This document shows positions 54,281 to 63,930 of a stretch of 64,000 bases of DNA, one piece after another. Source of the DNA: Mycobacterium shinjukuense (GTDB lineage: Bacteria > Actinomycetota > Actinomycetes > Mycobacteriales > Mycobacteriaceae). The first letter of the stretch is position 1. The number at the start of each line of letters is the position of its first letter. Below the pieces are notes generated by a model, which saw only the letters and a program-made list of their open reading frames with translations, was not told the DNA's origin and searched no databases. The stretch is taken from NCBI RefSeq assembly GCF_010730055.1, contig NZ_AP022575.1, forward strand, positions 62,001 to 126,000. Direction: 5' to 3'. The translations under genes were made by a program, and so were the position numbers.

Positions 54281-55150
54281 GGTGTGGTGGCGGCGGGGAT
54301 GTTGAGTGCGGGCAGGGTGATGCCGGGCAGGTTGAAGGCGCCGACGGTGATGTTGGCCGGTGTGGTGGCGGCGGGGATGTTCAGTGGGGGCAGGGTGATG
54401 CCGGGCAGGTTGAAGGCGCCGACGGTGATGTTGGCCGGTGGGTGGCGGCGGGGATGTTCAGTGGGGGCAGGGTGATGCCGGGCAGGTTGAAGGCGCCGAC
54501 GGTGATGTTGGCCGGTGTGGTGGCGGCGGGGATGTTCAGTGGGGGCAGGGTGATGCCGGGCAGGTTGAAGGCGCGACGGTGATGTTGGCCGGTGTGGTGG
54601 CGGCGGGGATGTTCAGTGGGGCAGGGTGATGCCGGGCAGGTTGAAGGCGCCGACGGTGATGTTGGCCGGTGTGGTGGCGGCGGGGATGTTGAGTGCGGGC
54701 AGGGTGATGCCGGGCAGGTTGAAGGCGCCGACGGTGATGTTGGCCGGTGGTGGCGGCGGGGATGTTCAGTGGGGCAGGGTGATGCCGGGCAGGTTGAAGG
54801 CGCCGACGGTGATGGGCCGGTGTGGTGGCCGCGGGATGTTCAGTGGGGCAGGGTGATGCCGGGCAGGTTGAAGGCGCCGACGGTGATGTTGGCCGGTGTG
54901 GTGGCGGCGGGGATGTTGAGTGCGGGCAGGGTGATGCCGGGCAGGTTGAAGGCGCCGACGGTGATGTTGGCCGGTGTGGTGGCGGCGGGGATGTTGAGTG
55001 CGGGCAGGGTGATGCCGGGCAGGTTGAAGGCGCCGACGGTGATGTTGGCCGGCGTGGTGGCCGCGGGGATGTTGAGTGCGGGCAGGGTGATGCCGGGCAG
55101 GTTGAAGGCGCCGACGGTGATGTTGGCCGGCGTGGTGGCCGCGGGGATGT
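54281..55150 (-). repeat. Tandem array of 78-bp units (about 11 copies) in the PPE gene
   Basis: Units of 78 bp encode a 26-residue repeat built on TPANITVGAFNLPGI and TLPALNIPAAT. Unit starts can be followed at 54281, 54359, 54437, 54514, 54591, 54668 and 54746. Units 3, 4, 5, 7 and 8 are shorter than 78 bp by 1 to 5 nt through losses in G-runs or GTG repeats, while the flanking units are exact. Confidence 0.88.
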
Positions 55151-56879
55151 TCAGCGGCGGCAGCGTCAACCCGGGCAGGCTGAACGCGCCCACCGTGACG
55201 TTGTCGGGTGTCGAGGCGGCCGGCAGCGACAACGGGGGCAAAGTTATCGCGGGCAGACTGAATGCGGGAACAGATATCCCCGGTATTTGCAGGGGCGGTA
55301 GCGTTAAATCGGGCGTGGTGATGGCGAAACTCAGGTTGCCCTGTCCGACGCCCCGGTAGAAGACGCCATTATTCATATCGCCCGTGTTGAATAGGCCATT
55401 ATTCATGTGGCCGATGTTGAAAGCCCCGGTGTTGATATTACCGGTATTGAGGAAGCCCGTGTTAACACTGCCTATGTTTAGGGCGCCGGTATTAGATGAC
55501 CCCGGATTGAAATCGCCCATGTTGTAGCTGCCGACATTAAAGCTGCCGGTGTTGGCGTTTCCGACGTTCAGCATGCCGGTGTTGAACGAGCCGGCGGAAA
55601 GGAAGCCGGTGTTGGCTTGCCCCGAGTTAAAAAGGCCGGTATTGAAATTACCCGAATTTCCAATGCCAAAATTTCCGGTGCCGGTGTTGAAGAAACCGAC
55701 GTTCCCGGTGCCCGAGTTGAACAAGCCGAAATTACCGACGCCGGCGTTCAGTCCGCCGATGCCGATTTGATTGTCGCCGCTAAGACCGATCCCGATGTTG
55801 TTATTGCCAATATTTGCAAAGCCGAAATTGCCAAAGCCGGCATTGGCTAACCCGGTATTGAAGCTGCCCACGTTTGCCCAGCCCAGGTTATTGCCGCCGG
55901 CATTCCCGATACCGATGTTGTTGCTGCCAAGGTTCGCTGAGCCGACGTTGGCGCTGCCGAGGTTTCCGGAGCCGAAGTTGTAGTTGCCGAGGTTCCCGCT
56001 GCCAATGTTTCCGAGGCCGTTATTGGCGTTGCCAACATTGCCGCCGCCCACATTGGCCAGCCCAAGATTGAGGGTGGTGGCCTGGGCCGCGGCGATGGCC
56101 GCGGCCGCCTCCGTGCGCACCCCGCTCCCGAGCGCACCGAGCACCCCAGCCGGCAGGCCGCTGAGGTTCTGCAGGGGACTGACGAACGGCGCCAGAGCCG
56201 ACGCCACCGCGGAGGCCCCGGCGTGGTAGGCGGCCATGGCCGAGACGTCCAGGGCCCACATCTCCTCGTAGGCGGCCTCGATCGCCGCGATCGCCGGAGC
56301 GTTTTGCCCAAACAGGTTTGACATCACCAGCGACACCAGGTCGGCGCGGTTGGCCGCGACCAGCGCCGGTCGCACCATTGCCGCCTGTACCGCCTCGAAT
56401 TCGGCCACCAGGGCGCCGGCCTGGGTGGCTGCCCGCTCGGCCAGGGCCGCGGCCGTGACCAGCCAATCCGTGTAGGGGGCCGCCGCTGCCGCCATTGCCA
56501 CCGATGATGGCCCCCGCCACCATTGGCCCGCCAATCCCGCCGTCAGCGAGCCAAACGAGGCCGCTGCCGAGGCCAGTTCCGTGGCCAACCCGTCCCAGGC
56601 CGCCGCAGCCCTCAGCATCGGTTCCGGCCCCGCCCCAGCGAATATCAGCGCCGAGTTGATCTCCGGCGGCAACACTGAAAAGTTCATCGCACCAACACTT
56701 TCTGTTCACGACAGACTCGTGGCGGAAAGGATAGGCGGCGATCCTGGCGGCCGTGGCCGGAATTGCCACACATCGCCGGATTTCATAGGGTCTGTAAATC
56801 TGGCGGACGCCAAGAGCTACGTCAACCCGGCTTGACCCAGCCGGACTCTGCGTTGTTTGCTACCGACAGCAGCGGTGCG

Positions 56880-58451
56880 CTAGCCCAGCACGGTGTGCAT
56901 CAACATCACGTTGTAGGCCGACCACAGCGACAGGTTGAAGTACACATCTTTGCCGGTCGACCAGGGATGCATCATCGGCGCGTAGATGCCGCCGGGCATC
57001 TGCCAGGACGACACGAGCAGGGTCTCTGGGCTCCACGGCCCCTGCGGAGCGGGCGCGGTCCTGGCCACGACGTCGTTCGCGCCGTTGGTGTACATCGCCA
57101 GATACTGCTTCAGATAGGTGTTGTACTGGACCGACATCTCGGCCACCGGTCCCGGGATGACCGGCGTGGCCGCGTCCGGCTTGTTCGGAACCCAGGAATT
57201 CGAGTCGCCGTTCCAGTATTCGTATTTGGTGAGGTCGGGCACAAAGCGCTGGGGGACTCGGGTCAGATGCGCCGAGCCACCGCGTCCGGACGGCGTCCCG
57301 AACGAGTAGAGGTAGCCGTCGGTCGCTTTGACGAACGCCCCCATCTGGAAATTCTCGTTTCCCGGAACGAATCTGGCCCTGCCGGTGCTGTCGGGGCCGG
57401 ACGCGCGGATGGTGCCGGGGTAGACTCCCCAGTTCTGGCCGTTGTCGTTGGACACCGCGATGCCCGAATAGTTGGTCGTCCATTCGCCATCTCGGCCCCA
57501 ATCCCTGATGGACATGAAGTTGACGTACTGGGTTCTGCCGACGGAGATGCCGGAGGTCGGAATGATTCCCGTTTCGTTTGGCGCCCACTTGATGCTGTTG
57601 ATGATCTGTTTGGAGAAGCCCGGTTGGCGCACCGGTGAGCCGGAGTACCTGTTGGCGGCGTCACCCGGCGTCACGTGGATTCCGTCGGCCAGATCGCGGT
57701 CTTGGCTGCGAAACAGCGTGTTGTAACGCCATTGGTGTTCGTTGACGGCGCAATAGCCAAAGGTGTCTCCGAAGGCCATGAGCACCTGATGGTTGGCGGG
57801 ATCTCCATTGTCCCAAAGGATCCCGAGGTCGGTGCCGGAGATGCCGAAACGTTCGAGGGTTTTGTTGGGGCTGTCGGGTCCGGTCACCCACTCGGCCAGC
57901 GAGGTGGTGGCCCCCCCGAGCGCGGCGCCGGGGTCCGGTGCGGCCGCCGTCGGCGCCGGCGGCGGGGCGGCGTTGGGAACCAACTCGGTGGCATTCGGGG
58001 ACGGTTGGTTGCCCGCACCCGGCGGGCTGGGCGGGAGCACACCTTCCTGATTTGGGGGCACGGTCGCCTGGCGCGGGGGCGCGGTCGCCTGGCGCGGGGG
58101 CACGGTCGCCTGCCGCGGGGGCACCGCCGATTGCTGTTGCAGCGGCGCGGAATAACGCGAACCGGGGTTAAGCAGGCCGGATATCACCGAACCCAGCTTC
58201 GGCAGCGGTGCGCGCTCATTGGCGCCGCGCGGCCGGCGCGTGGTCGGTAGCGGGACCCGCCCCGGTCCTACCGGGCCGAGCGTTGTGCCGCCGGGGTTGG
58301 TCACAATCGCGTTCGGTGGTGGCGGAGCGTTCGCAGCGTCCCCGCTGCACGGCACGGCGCCCGCCGGTGGCGCCAGCCCAATCGCACTGACAAATCCGAT
58401 AGCGGCTGTCCACGCCAGCGATACCGAGACGATTCGAGGAATCGCCGACAT
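56880..58451 (-). CDS. Exported DUF4185 protein with proline-rich linker
   Basis: This 523-residue protein has a Sec signal peptide (residues about 1-32, LAWTAAIGFVSAIG and an AGA-VP cleavage site). A Pro/Arg/Gln-rich linker contains four PPRQATV-like heptads near residues 111-133 and a second PAP-rich stretch near 165. The DUF4185 domain (about 195-523; GTDLGILWDNGDP, FGDTFGY, GGIYAPMMHPW) is a beta-propeller-like fold related to glycoside hydrolases. In mycobacteria DUF4185 proteins have been reported as cell-wall arabinan-degrading enzymes; whether this one is active is not known. GGGAGGG precedes the ATG. Confidence 0.88.
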   Translation of the reverse strand: MSAIPRIVSVSLAWTAAIGFVSAIGLAPPAGAVPCSGDAANAPPPPNAIVTNPGGTTLGPVGPGRVPLPTTRRPRGANERAPLPKLGSVISGLLNPGSRYSAPLQQQSAVPPRQATVPPRQATAPPRQATVPPNQEGVLPPSPPGAGNQPSPNATELVPNAAPPPAPTAAAPDPGAALGGATTSLAEWVTGPDSPNKTLERFGISGTDLGILWDNGDPANHQVLMAFGDTFGYCAVNEHQWRYNTLFRSQDRDLADGIHVTPGDAANRYSGSPVRQPGFSKQIINSIKWAPNETGIIPTSGISVGRTQYVNFMSIRDWGRDGEWTTNYSGIAVSNDNGQNWGVYPGTIRASGPDSTGRARFVPGNENFQMGAFVKATDGYLYSFGTPSGRGGSAHLTRVPQRFVPDLTKYEYWNGDSNSWVPNKPDAATPVIPGPVAEMSVQYNTYLKQYLAMYTNGANDVVARTAPAPQGPWSPETLLVSSWQMPGGIYAPMMHPWSTGKDVYFNLSLWSAYNVMLMHTVLG

Positions 58452-58666
58452 ATCACACCCTCCCCGGGCGAACGTCGCGTTGATGTCCGCAGTTGGCTGA
58501 TGTGACGATAGTGATCGATGGGACTTTTGTGATTAGTGGTCCGCGGATAGGTATGCGTCCGTGACCGTGTCGCAACCCATCCGTTCCACGTCCCACCTGA
58601 TCCAGCGCTCAGATCAAACGGGCGGCGCCCATACCCCGGGGTGTTCCGGGGACGGGCGGGCGACCC

Positions 58667-59743
58667 TCAGCCGGGCGTGTACAACCCCCGACCGGTGATC
58701 AGCGGCAAGTCGAGGGTGGTCCGGATGCCCGGCTCCGCGGCCACTACCGCCGGGATGGCGTTGACGATCCGCATCGCGGTGGCGACCAGCCCGGCGTGGT
58801 TGTGGTCGCCGCGGCGGCTGCTCAGGCAGATGTCCACGGCGTAGCAGGGTTCGCCGGTGATTTCGATGCGATACGAGCCGCCGGGCTGGGCGGGCTGCGG
58901 CCAGTCGGGGCACAGGTCCGCGCGTAACCGGGTGACGTGTTCCAGCACGACCACGGGGTCGCCATTGACCAGCCCGAACACCTCGAACCGCAGCGCGGCC
59001 GCGCTGCCCTTGGGAATGTGCCCGGACGCGATGTCGAAGTCTTCGGGCGCCGGCTCCCGCACATACACCTCGGCGACCTCGTCGAGCGAAATGCCCAGGC
59101 CCGCGGCCAGTTGACGCACCACCGATCCCCACGCCAGGCTCAGCACACCGGTTTGCAGCAGCATCGGGATCTCGTCCATCGGCTTGCCAAAACCCATCAC
59201 GTCGAACATCACGACCGCGCTGTCGTAGGTGGCATAGTCCACGATCTCCATGCAGCGCACCTGCTGGATGTGCTGGCAGGTGCCGGCCAGCGCTAACGGC
59301 AGCAAGTCGTTGGCGAAACCCGGATCGATACCGTTGACGTAAAGACTTGAATTACCCTCGCGTGCAGCCTCTTCCAAAGGTTGGATGAGCTCCTCGGGGA
59401 TGACCTGCCATGGGTACTGCAAGAACACCGGGCCGCTGCCAACGACATTGATCCCGGCCGCCAGGATACGACGGTAGTCGTCCAGTGCCTCCGGCAGGCG
59501 ATTGTCGGCCATCGCGGTGTAGACCGCGCACCGCGGCCCGGTGGCCAGCACCGCGTCCAGATCGGTGCTGGCCTGCACGCCGGTCGAATCCGCAAGCCCG
59601 GCAAGCTCTGCGGCGTCCTTGCCGGCCTTGGCGTCCGATGACACCCAGACGCCGGTGAGCTCGAACTGTGGGTTGGTGATCAGTGCCCGCAGGGCGTGGA
59701 CGCCGACGTTGCCGGTGCCGAGCTGGACGACGGGTATTGCCAT
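58667..59743 (-). CDS. Dihydrodipicolinate reductase-like NAD(P)-dependent dehydrogenase (Rv0926c type)
   Basis: This 358-residue protein has an N-terminal Rossmann motif, VVQLGTGNVGVHALRAL. It belongs to the DapB-like / 2,4-diaminopentanoate dehydrogenase-like family common in mycobacteria (INVVGSGPVFLQYPW, GIDPGFANDLLPLALA). The substrate is not known. The length equals Rv0926c. It follows the SDR gene by 19 bp on the same strand, probably one operon. Confidence 0.9.
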   Translation of the reverse strand: MAIPVVQLGTGNVGVHALRALITNPQFELTGVWVSSDAKAGKDAAELAGLADSTGVQASTDLDAVLATGPRCAVYTAMADNRLPEALDDYRRILAAGINVVGSGPVFLQYPWQVIPEELIQPLEEAAREGNSSLYVNGIDPGFANDLLPLALAGTCQHIQQVRCMEIVDYATYDSAVVMFDVMGFGKPMDEIPMLLQTGVLSLAWGSVVRQLAAGLGISLDEVAEVYVREPAPEDFDIASGHIPKGSAAALRFEVFGLVNGDPVVVLEHVTRLRADLCPDWPQPAQPGGSYRIEITGEPCYAVDICLSSRRGDHNHAGLVATAMRIVNAIPAVVAAEPGIRTTLDLPLITGRGLYTPG

Positions 59744-59762
59744 GACAAGCTCCTTGGCGCTC

Positions 59763-60554
59763 TCACAGGTCCGGAATGGGGAGGGCGAGGTTGGGGAAGG
59801 TGAGGCCGCCGTCGACCTCCAACGTCTTGCCGGTCAAAAAGCTGCCCGCCGGGGACGCCAAATACACTGCAGCGGCGGCGATGTCGATGGGATCGCCAAG
59901 CCGGCGCAGGGGTGTCGCGCGCTCCATCGGCGTGCGCAGCTCGTCGTTGGCGGCGACCACGTCCAATGCGGAGGTGAGGATTGAGCCCGGCGCGATGGCG
60001 TTGACCCGGATGCGGGGGCACAGATCCAGCGCGGCCAGCCGGGTGTAGTGGGCCAGTGCTGCTTTGGCGGTGCCATAGGCGGCAAATCCGCGTCCGGCTA
60101 GCCGCCCCATGGTCGACGTGATGTTGATGATGCCGCCGCCGCCGGAGTGTTCGAGCATCAGCGGCACCGCCGCGACGGTCAACGCGTGCGCGGTGCCGAC
60201 GTTGAACGTGAAGGCTTCCTCGAGATCTTTGGTCGAGGTGGTCAGCAGCGTGTTGGGCATGGTTCCGCCGACATTGTTGACGACGACGTCTAGTTTCCCG
60301 AACGCCTCGACGGCCTGACCGGCCAGCTGCGCGGTCACCGCGGGATGGGCCAGATCGGCGGCCACCACGTGGGCGCGACGGCCGGCGGCGCGGACCCGTT
60401 CGGCGACGGCCTCGAGCTGCGATCGGGTGCGGGAGGCGATGACGACGTCGGCGCCCGCCTCGGCAAAAGCCACCGCGATGGCCGCACCGAGGCCGCGGCC
60501 GGCGCCGGTGATGACGGCGACGTGGTCGTCGAGACGGAACCTGTCGAGGATCAC
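59763..60554 (-). CDS. Short-chain dehydrogenase/reductase (Rv0927c type)
   Basis: This 263-residue classical SDR has the TGxxxGxG cofactor motif in ITGAGRGLGAAIAVAF, NNVGG, the catalytic Ser region (IINITSTMGRLAGRG) and YxxxK (AYGTAKAALAHYT). The residue after strand 2 (ASRTRS) suggests NADP(H). The start is GTG at 60554. It is the first gene of the pair with the Rv0926c-type dehydrogenase and is divergent from pstS3. Confidence 0.93.
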   Translation of the reverse strand: MILDRFRLDDHVAVITGAGRGLGAAIAVAFAEAGADVVIASRTRSQLEAVAERVRAAGRRAHVVAADLAHPAVTAQLAGQAVEAFGKLDVVVNNVGGTMPNTLLTTSTKDLEEAFTFNVGTAHALTVAAVPLMLEHSGGGGIINITSTMGRLAGRGFAAYGTAKAALAHYTRLAALDLCPRIRVNAIAPGSILTSALDVVAANDELRTPMERATPLRRLGDPIDIAAAAVYLASPAGSFLTGKTLEVDGGLTFPNLALPIPDL

Positions 60555-60895
60555 CGCGACCTCGTTTCAGTTGCCGGCCGAGACGGCGGCGGTCCTCGTC
60601 GTCCCGGCTGAGAGATTTCTGTAACAGGTTCTAGTTTGTCACACGGGCCGGGGAATGTAACGCCTGGCGACGTTGCACCGAGGCGCACCGTGTGCCCCAG
60701 CCGGATATCTGTTTCAATTCAGGGGCCGGGAACTCGACCACACGATGTCGGCCGGCAATGGCGGCATCAACCGTTCTATCGGAGGTTACTTGTTGTTCAA
60801 TGTAGCTTCACGGCTGCGAGGGAACCTGCTGGTTGGCGGGCCGCGGCCGTACGGATGGCGGCGAAGTTGTCTCACCTCTACCGTTAGGAACTGAA
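60555..60895. other. Divergent control region of the SDR gene and the pst operon
   Basis: This 341-bp region contains a Pho-box-like direct repeat at 60795-60810 and a short open frame from ATG 60745 (or 60673) to TGA 60894 that stops one base before the pstS3 TTG. The short frame gives MSAGNGGINRSIGGYLLFNV and then an Arg-rich tail; it has no known relatives I can recall and may be chance or a leader peptide. GGAGG occurs at 60781-60785. Confidence 0.45.
60795..60810 (+). promoter_or_regulatory. Candidate Pho-box-like site upstream of pstS3
   Basis: GTTCA (60795-60799) and CTTCA (60806-60810) form a direct repeat with an 11-bp period, the spacing of PhoB-type half sites. In M. tuberculosis pstS3 is controlled by SenX3-RegX3, an OmpR/PhoB-type system, so a site here is expected. 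The match is short and the second half is imperfect. Confidence 0.35.
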
Positions 60896-62002
60896 TTGAA
60901 ACTCAACCGATTTGGGGCCGCACTGGGCGCCCTGGCTGCTGGTGCACTGGTCTTATCGGCGTGTGGCAGCGACAACACCGCAAGTGGGGGAAGCAGATCG
61001 GGCCACAGCGACGTAAGTTGCGGCGGCAAGAAGGTCCTCAAGGCCAGCGGGTCCACCGCCCAGGCCAACGCGATGACCCGGTTCGTCAAGGCCTTCGAGG
61101 AGGCCTGCCCGGGGCAGACGCTGAACTACACGGGTAACGGCTCCGGCGCCGGGATTAGCGAATTCAACGGCAACCAAACCGATTTCGGCGGCACGGATGT
61201 ACCCCTGAGCAAGGACGAGGCCGCGGCGGCGCAGCAGCGCTGCGGCGGTTCGCCGGCCTGGAACCTGCCGGTGGTGTTCGGCCCCATCGCGGTCACCTAC
61301 AACATCGGCGGCGTCAGTTCGCTGAACCTGGATGGCCCCACGCTGGCGAAGATCTTCAGCGGCGTCGTCACCAACTGGGATGATCCGTCGATCCAGGCCC
61401 TGAACGCCGGCGGCAAGCTGCCCGCGGGACCGATTCACGTGGTGTTCCGCAGCGACGAGTCCGGCACCACCGACAACTTCCAGCGATACCTTCAGGCCGC
61501 CTCCAACGGCGCATGGGACAAGGGCACCGGCAAGGCGTTCAAAGGCGGTGTCGGCGAAGGGGCCAAGGGCAACGACGGCACGTCGGCGGCCATCAAGAAC
61601 ACCGAAGGGTCGATCACCTACAACGAGTGGTCGTTCGCCCAGGCGCAGCGGCTGAACATGGCCAACATCGTCACGTCGGCCGGCCCGGAGGCGGTGGCGA
61701 TCGGCACCGAGTCGGTGGGAAAAACCATTGCCGGGGCCACGATCACCGGACAGGGTAATGACCTGGTGATCGACACGGACTCGTTCTATCGGCCGACGCA
61801 GCCCGGCTCCTACCCGATCGTGTTGCCCACCTATGAGGTCGTCTGCTCGAAGTATCCAGACGCCCAGGTCGGCACCGCCGTGAAGGCCTTCCTGCAAAGC
61901 ACTATCGGCGCCGGTCAGAATGGCTTGGCGGAGAACGGCTATATCCCCATCCCGGACTCGTTCAAGTCGAGATTGTCGACCGCGGTCAACGCCATCTCCT
62001 GA
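60896..62002 (+). CDS. pstS3: Phosphate-binding lipoprotein PstS3
   Basis: This 368-residue periplasmic binding protein has a lipobox ending in LVLSAC (Cys about residue 22). Phosphate-binding loops are ASGSTAQANAM, DFGGTDVPLS and RSDESGTTDNFQRYL. It captures phosphate for the PstC2-PstA1 permease. I choose the TTG at 60896 (AGGAA about 8 nt upstream) because LKLNRFGAALGALAAGALVL matches the M. tuberculosis start MKLNRFGA; the frame is open to 60833 but those residues would spoil the signal peptide. It is first in the pstS3-pstC2-pstA1 operon. Confidence 0.94.
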   Translation: MKLNRFGAALGALAAGALVLSACGSDNTASGGSRSGHSDVSCGGKKVLKASGSTAQANAMTRFVKAFEEACPGQTLNYTGNGSGAGISEFNGNQTDFGGTDVPLSKDEAAAAQQRCGGSPAWNLPVVFGPIAVTYNIGGVSSLNLDGPTLAKIFSGVVTNWDDPSIQALNAGGKLPAGPIHVVFRSDESGTTDNFQRYLQAASNGAWDKGTGKAFKGGVGEGAKGNDGTSAAIKNTEGSITYNEWSFAQAQRLNMANIVTSAGPEAVAIGTESVGKTIAGATITGQGNDLVIDTDSFYRPTQPGSYPIVLPTYEVVCSKYPDAQVGTAVKAFLQSTIGAGQNGLAENGYIPIPDSFKSRLSTAVNAIS

Positions 62003-62023
62003 TCCGGGGTCTCCGAGGTCGAC

Positions 62024-62998
62024 GTGGTCACCGAACCGCTGGCAAAATCTGCGCTAGTGGCGGTCGACGCGCGCGCGTCGCGGCGGGCGGACCGGCTGTT
62101 CAAGTGGGCCGCGTCCGCCGCCGGCTCGACGATCGTGATCGCGATCGTGCTGATCGCGATATTCCTGTTGATCCGCGCCATCCCGTCACTGCGCGCCAAC
62201 CATGCGAATTTCTTCACCAGCGCCGAATTCAACACCGCCGACGACGAGAAGCTGGCGTTTGGTATCCGCGACCTGTTCATGGTCACGGCGCTGAGTTCGA
62301 TCACCGCCTTGGTGTTGGCCGTGCCGGTTGCCGTCGGGATCGCGGTGTTTCTCACCCAGTATGCGCCAAGAAGACTGTCCCGGCCGTTCGGTGCGATGGT
62401 CGATCTGCTGGCCGCGGTGCCGTCGATCATCTTCGGGCTGTGGGGAATCTTCGTGCTGGCGCCGAAGATTGAGCCGCTCGCGCGGTTTCTCAACCGCAAC
62501 CTGAATTGGTTGTTCCTGTTCAAGCAGGGCAACGTGTCACTGGAAGGCGGGGGAACGATCTTCACCGCCGGGATCGTGCTCGCGGTGATGATCCTGCCGA
62601 TCGTGACGTCGGTATCCCGAGAAGTGTTCCGACAGACGCCGCTGATCCAGATCGAGGCCGCGCAGGCGCTGGGCGCGACAAAATGGGAGGTGGTGCGGAT
62701 GACCGTGCTGCCGTTCGGTCGTAGTGGTGTCATCGCGGCGTCGATGCTGGGCCTGGGCCGCGCACTGGGTGAAACGGTGGCGGTGCTGATCATCCTGCGG
62801 TCGGCCGCCCGCCCGGGAAACTGGTCGCTGTTCGACGGCGGTTACACGTTTGCCTCCAAGATCGCTTCGGCGGCTTCCGAGTTCAGCGAGCCGTTGCCGA
62901 CCGGCGCCTACATCTCAGCGGGATTTGCCCTGTTCATCCTGACGTTCGTGGTCAACGCGATCGCCCGCTCGATCGCTGGCGGGAAGGTCAACGGATGA
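62024..62998 (+). CDS. pstC2: Phosphate ABC transporter permease PstC2
   Basis: This 324-residue permease has six membrane helices. The EAA-type loop QIEAAQALGATKWEVVRMTV couples to the ATPase PstB. The start is GTG at 62024, giving VVTEPLAKSALVAVDARASR, as in Rv0929 (also 324 residues). It forms the channel with PstA1, whose start overlaps its stop by 4 nt. No pstB is encoded in this window. Confidence 0.95.
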   Translation: MVTEPLAKSALVAVDARASRRADRLFKWAASAAGSTIVIAIVLIAIFLLIRAIPSLRANHANFFTSAEFNTADDEKLAFGIRDLFMVTALSSITALVLAVPVAVGIAVFLTQYAPRRLSRPFGAMVDLLAAVPSIIFGLWGIFVLAPKIEPLARFLNRNLNWLFLFKQGNVSLEGGGTIFTAGIVLAVMILPIVTSVSREVFRQTPLIQIEAAQALGATKWEVVRMTVLPFGRSGVIAASMLGLGRALGETVAVLIILRSAARPGNWSLFDGGYTFASKIASAASEFSEPLPTGAYISAGFALFILTFVVNAIARSIAGGKVNG

Positions 62999-63897
62999 CC
63001 GCCGACGCGCTTGACATGCCGGTCAAAGCGGAGGTGTTCCGCCCGTTAAGCCTTTGGCGCCGAATCAAAAACGACGTCGCGACGACGCTGTTCTTCACCT
63101 CGTTCGCCATTGCGTTGGTACCGCTGGTGTGGCTGCTGTGGGTGGTGATCGCGCGAGGCTGGTATGCCGTCACCCGGTCGCAATGGTGGACCCTTTCGCT
63201 GCGCGGCGTGCTGCCCGAGGAGTTCGCCGGCGGCGTCTACCACGCCCTGTACGGGACGGTGGTGCAAGCCGGGGTGGCGGCCCTGCTGGCCGTGCCGCTG
63301 GGCTTGATGACCGCGGTGTATCTGGTGGAATACGGCACCGGCCCAATGGCCCGGGTGACCACGTTTATGGTCGATGTGCTCGCCGGGGTGCCGTCGATCG
63401 TGGCGGCGCTGTTCGTCTTCAGCCTGTGGATCGCCACCCTGGGGTTTCAGCAGAGCGCCTTTGCCGTGTCGCTGGCGTTGGTGCTGCTGATGTTGCCGGT
63501 GGTGGTGCGGTCCGCCGAGGAAATGCTTCGGCTGGTGCCCGACGAACTCCGAGAAGCCAGCTACGCGTTGGGCGTTCCGAAATGGAAGACGGTGGTGCGG
63601 ATCGTTGTCCCCATAGCGATGCCGGGCATCGTGTCCGGCGTGTTGTTGTCGATCGCGCGGGTCATCGGCGAAACCGCGCCGGTGTTGGTGTTGGTCGGGT
63701 ACAGCCGCTCGATTAACCTCGACATCTTCAACGGCAACATGGCGTCGCTGCCGCTGCTGATCTACACCGAACTCACCAACCCCGAACACGCCGGCTTCCT
63801 GCGCATCTGGGGTGCGGCGCTGACCCTGATCATCATCGTGGCCGTGATCAATCTGCTCGCCGCGGCGGTTCGCTTTGCGGCCGCCCGGTGGCGCTGA
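62995..63897 (+). CDS. pstA1: Phosphate ABC transporter permease PstA1
   Basis: This 300-residue permease has six membrane helices. Its EAA loop is ELREASYALGVPKWKTVVRI, and a GETAPVLVLVGYS segment is typical of PstA. The ATG overlaps the pstC2 stop (ATGA). PstA1 in M. tuberculosis is needed for phosphate uptake and for keeping the SenX3-RegX3 response off when phosphate is plentiful. It converges with pknD, 33 bp apart. Confidence 0.95.
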   Translation: MTADALDMPVKAEVFRPLSLWRRIKNDVATTLFFTSFAIALVPLVWLLWVVIARGWYAVTRSQWWTLSLRGVLPEEFAGGVYHALYGTVVQAGVAALLAVPLGLMTAVYLVEYGTGPMARVTTFMVDVLAGVPSIVAALFVFSLWIATLGFQQSAFAVSLALVLLMLPVVVRSAEEMLRLVPDELREASYALGVPKWKTVVRIVVPIAMPGIVSGVLLSIARVIGETAPVLVLVGYSRSINLDIFNGNMASLPLLIYTELTNPEHAGFLRIWGAALTLIIIVAVINLLAAAVRFAAARWR

Positions 63898-63930
63898 GCC
63901 GTCGGCGACCCGGCCGGGCGGCTCGGCCGG

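Larger units (their letters stand above)
51930..56687 (-). pseudogene. PPE-MPTR family gene with many small deletions in two repeat arrays
   Basis: The ATG at 56687 opens a PPE domain (MNFSVLPPEINSALIFAGAG, WxG-type turn at W57). MPTR repeats and two blocks of LPxITxP-type repeats (26-residue then 25-residue units) follow, and a tail with APSSGFFNSGPGS ends in NIGNNLSGFFRGGAP at 51930. The frame of the ATG stops at 54840, a second frame covers 54267 to about 52930, and the tail 52325-51930 is back in the first frame. Comparing units shows deletions of 1-2 nt at about 54440, 54573, 54618, 54746, 54770, 54813, 54832 and 54845 (10 nt in all) and single-base losses at about 52782 and 52931. The total is 12 nt, so an undamaged gene would encode about 1589 residues. 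Consensus errors in repeats or real decay are both possible. Confidence 0.8.

Noticed and set aside
52281..55359. Plus-strand glycine-rich ORFs over the PPE repeats, and the regular 75/78-bp periodicity as a CRISPR array
   Set aside because: The repeats are contiguous coding units without spacers, and the plus frames are shadows of the minus-strand PPE gene.
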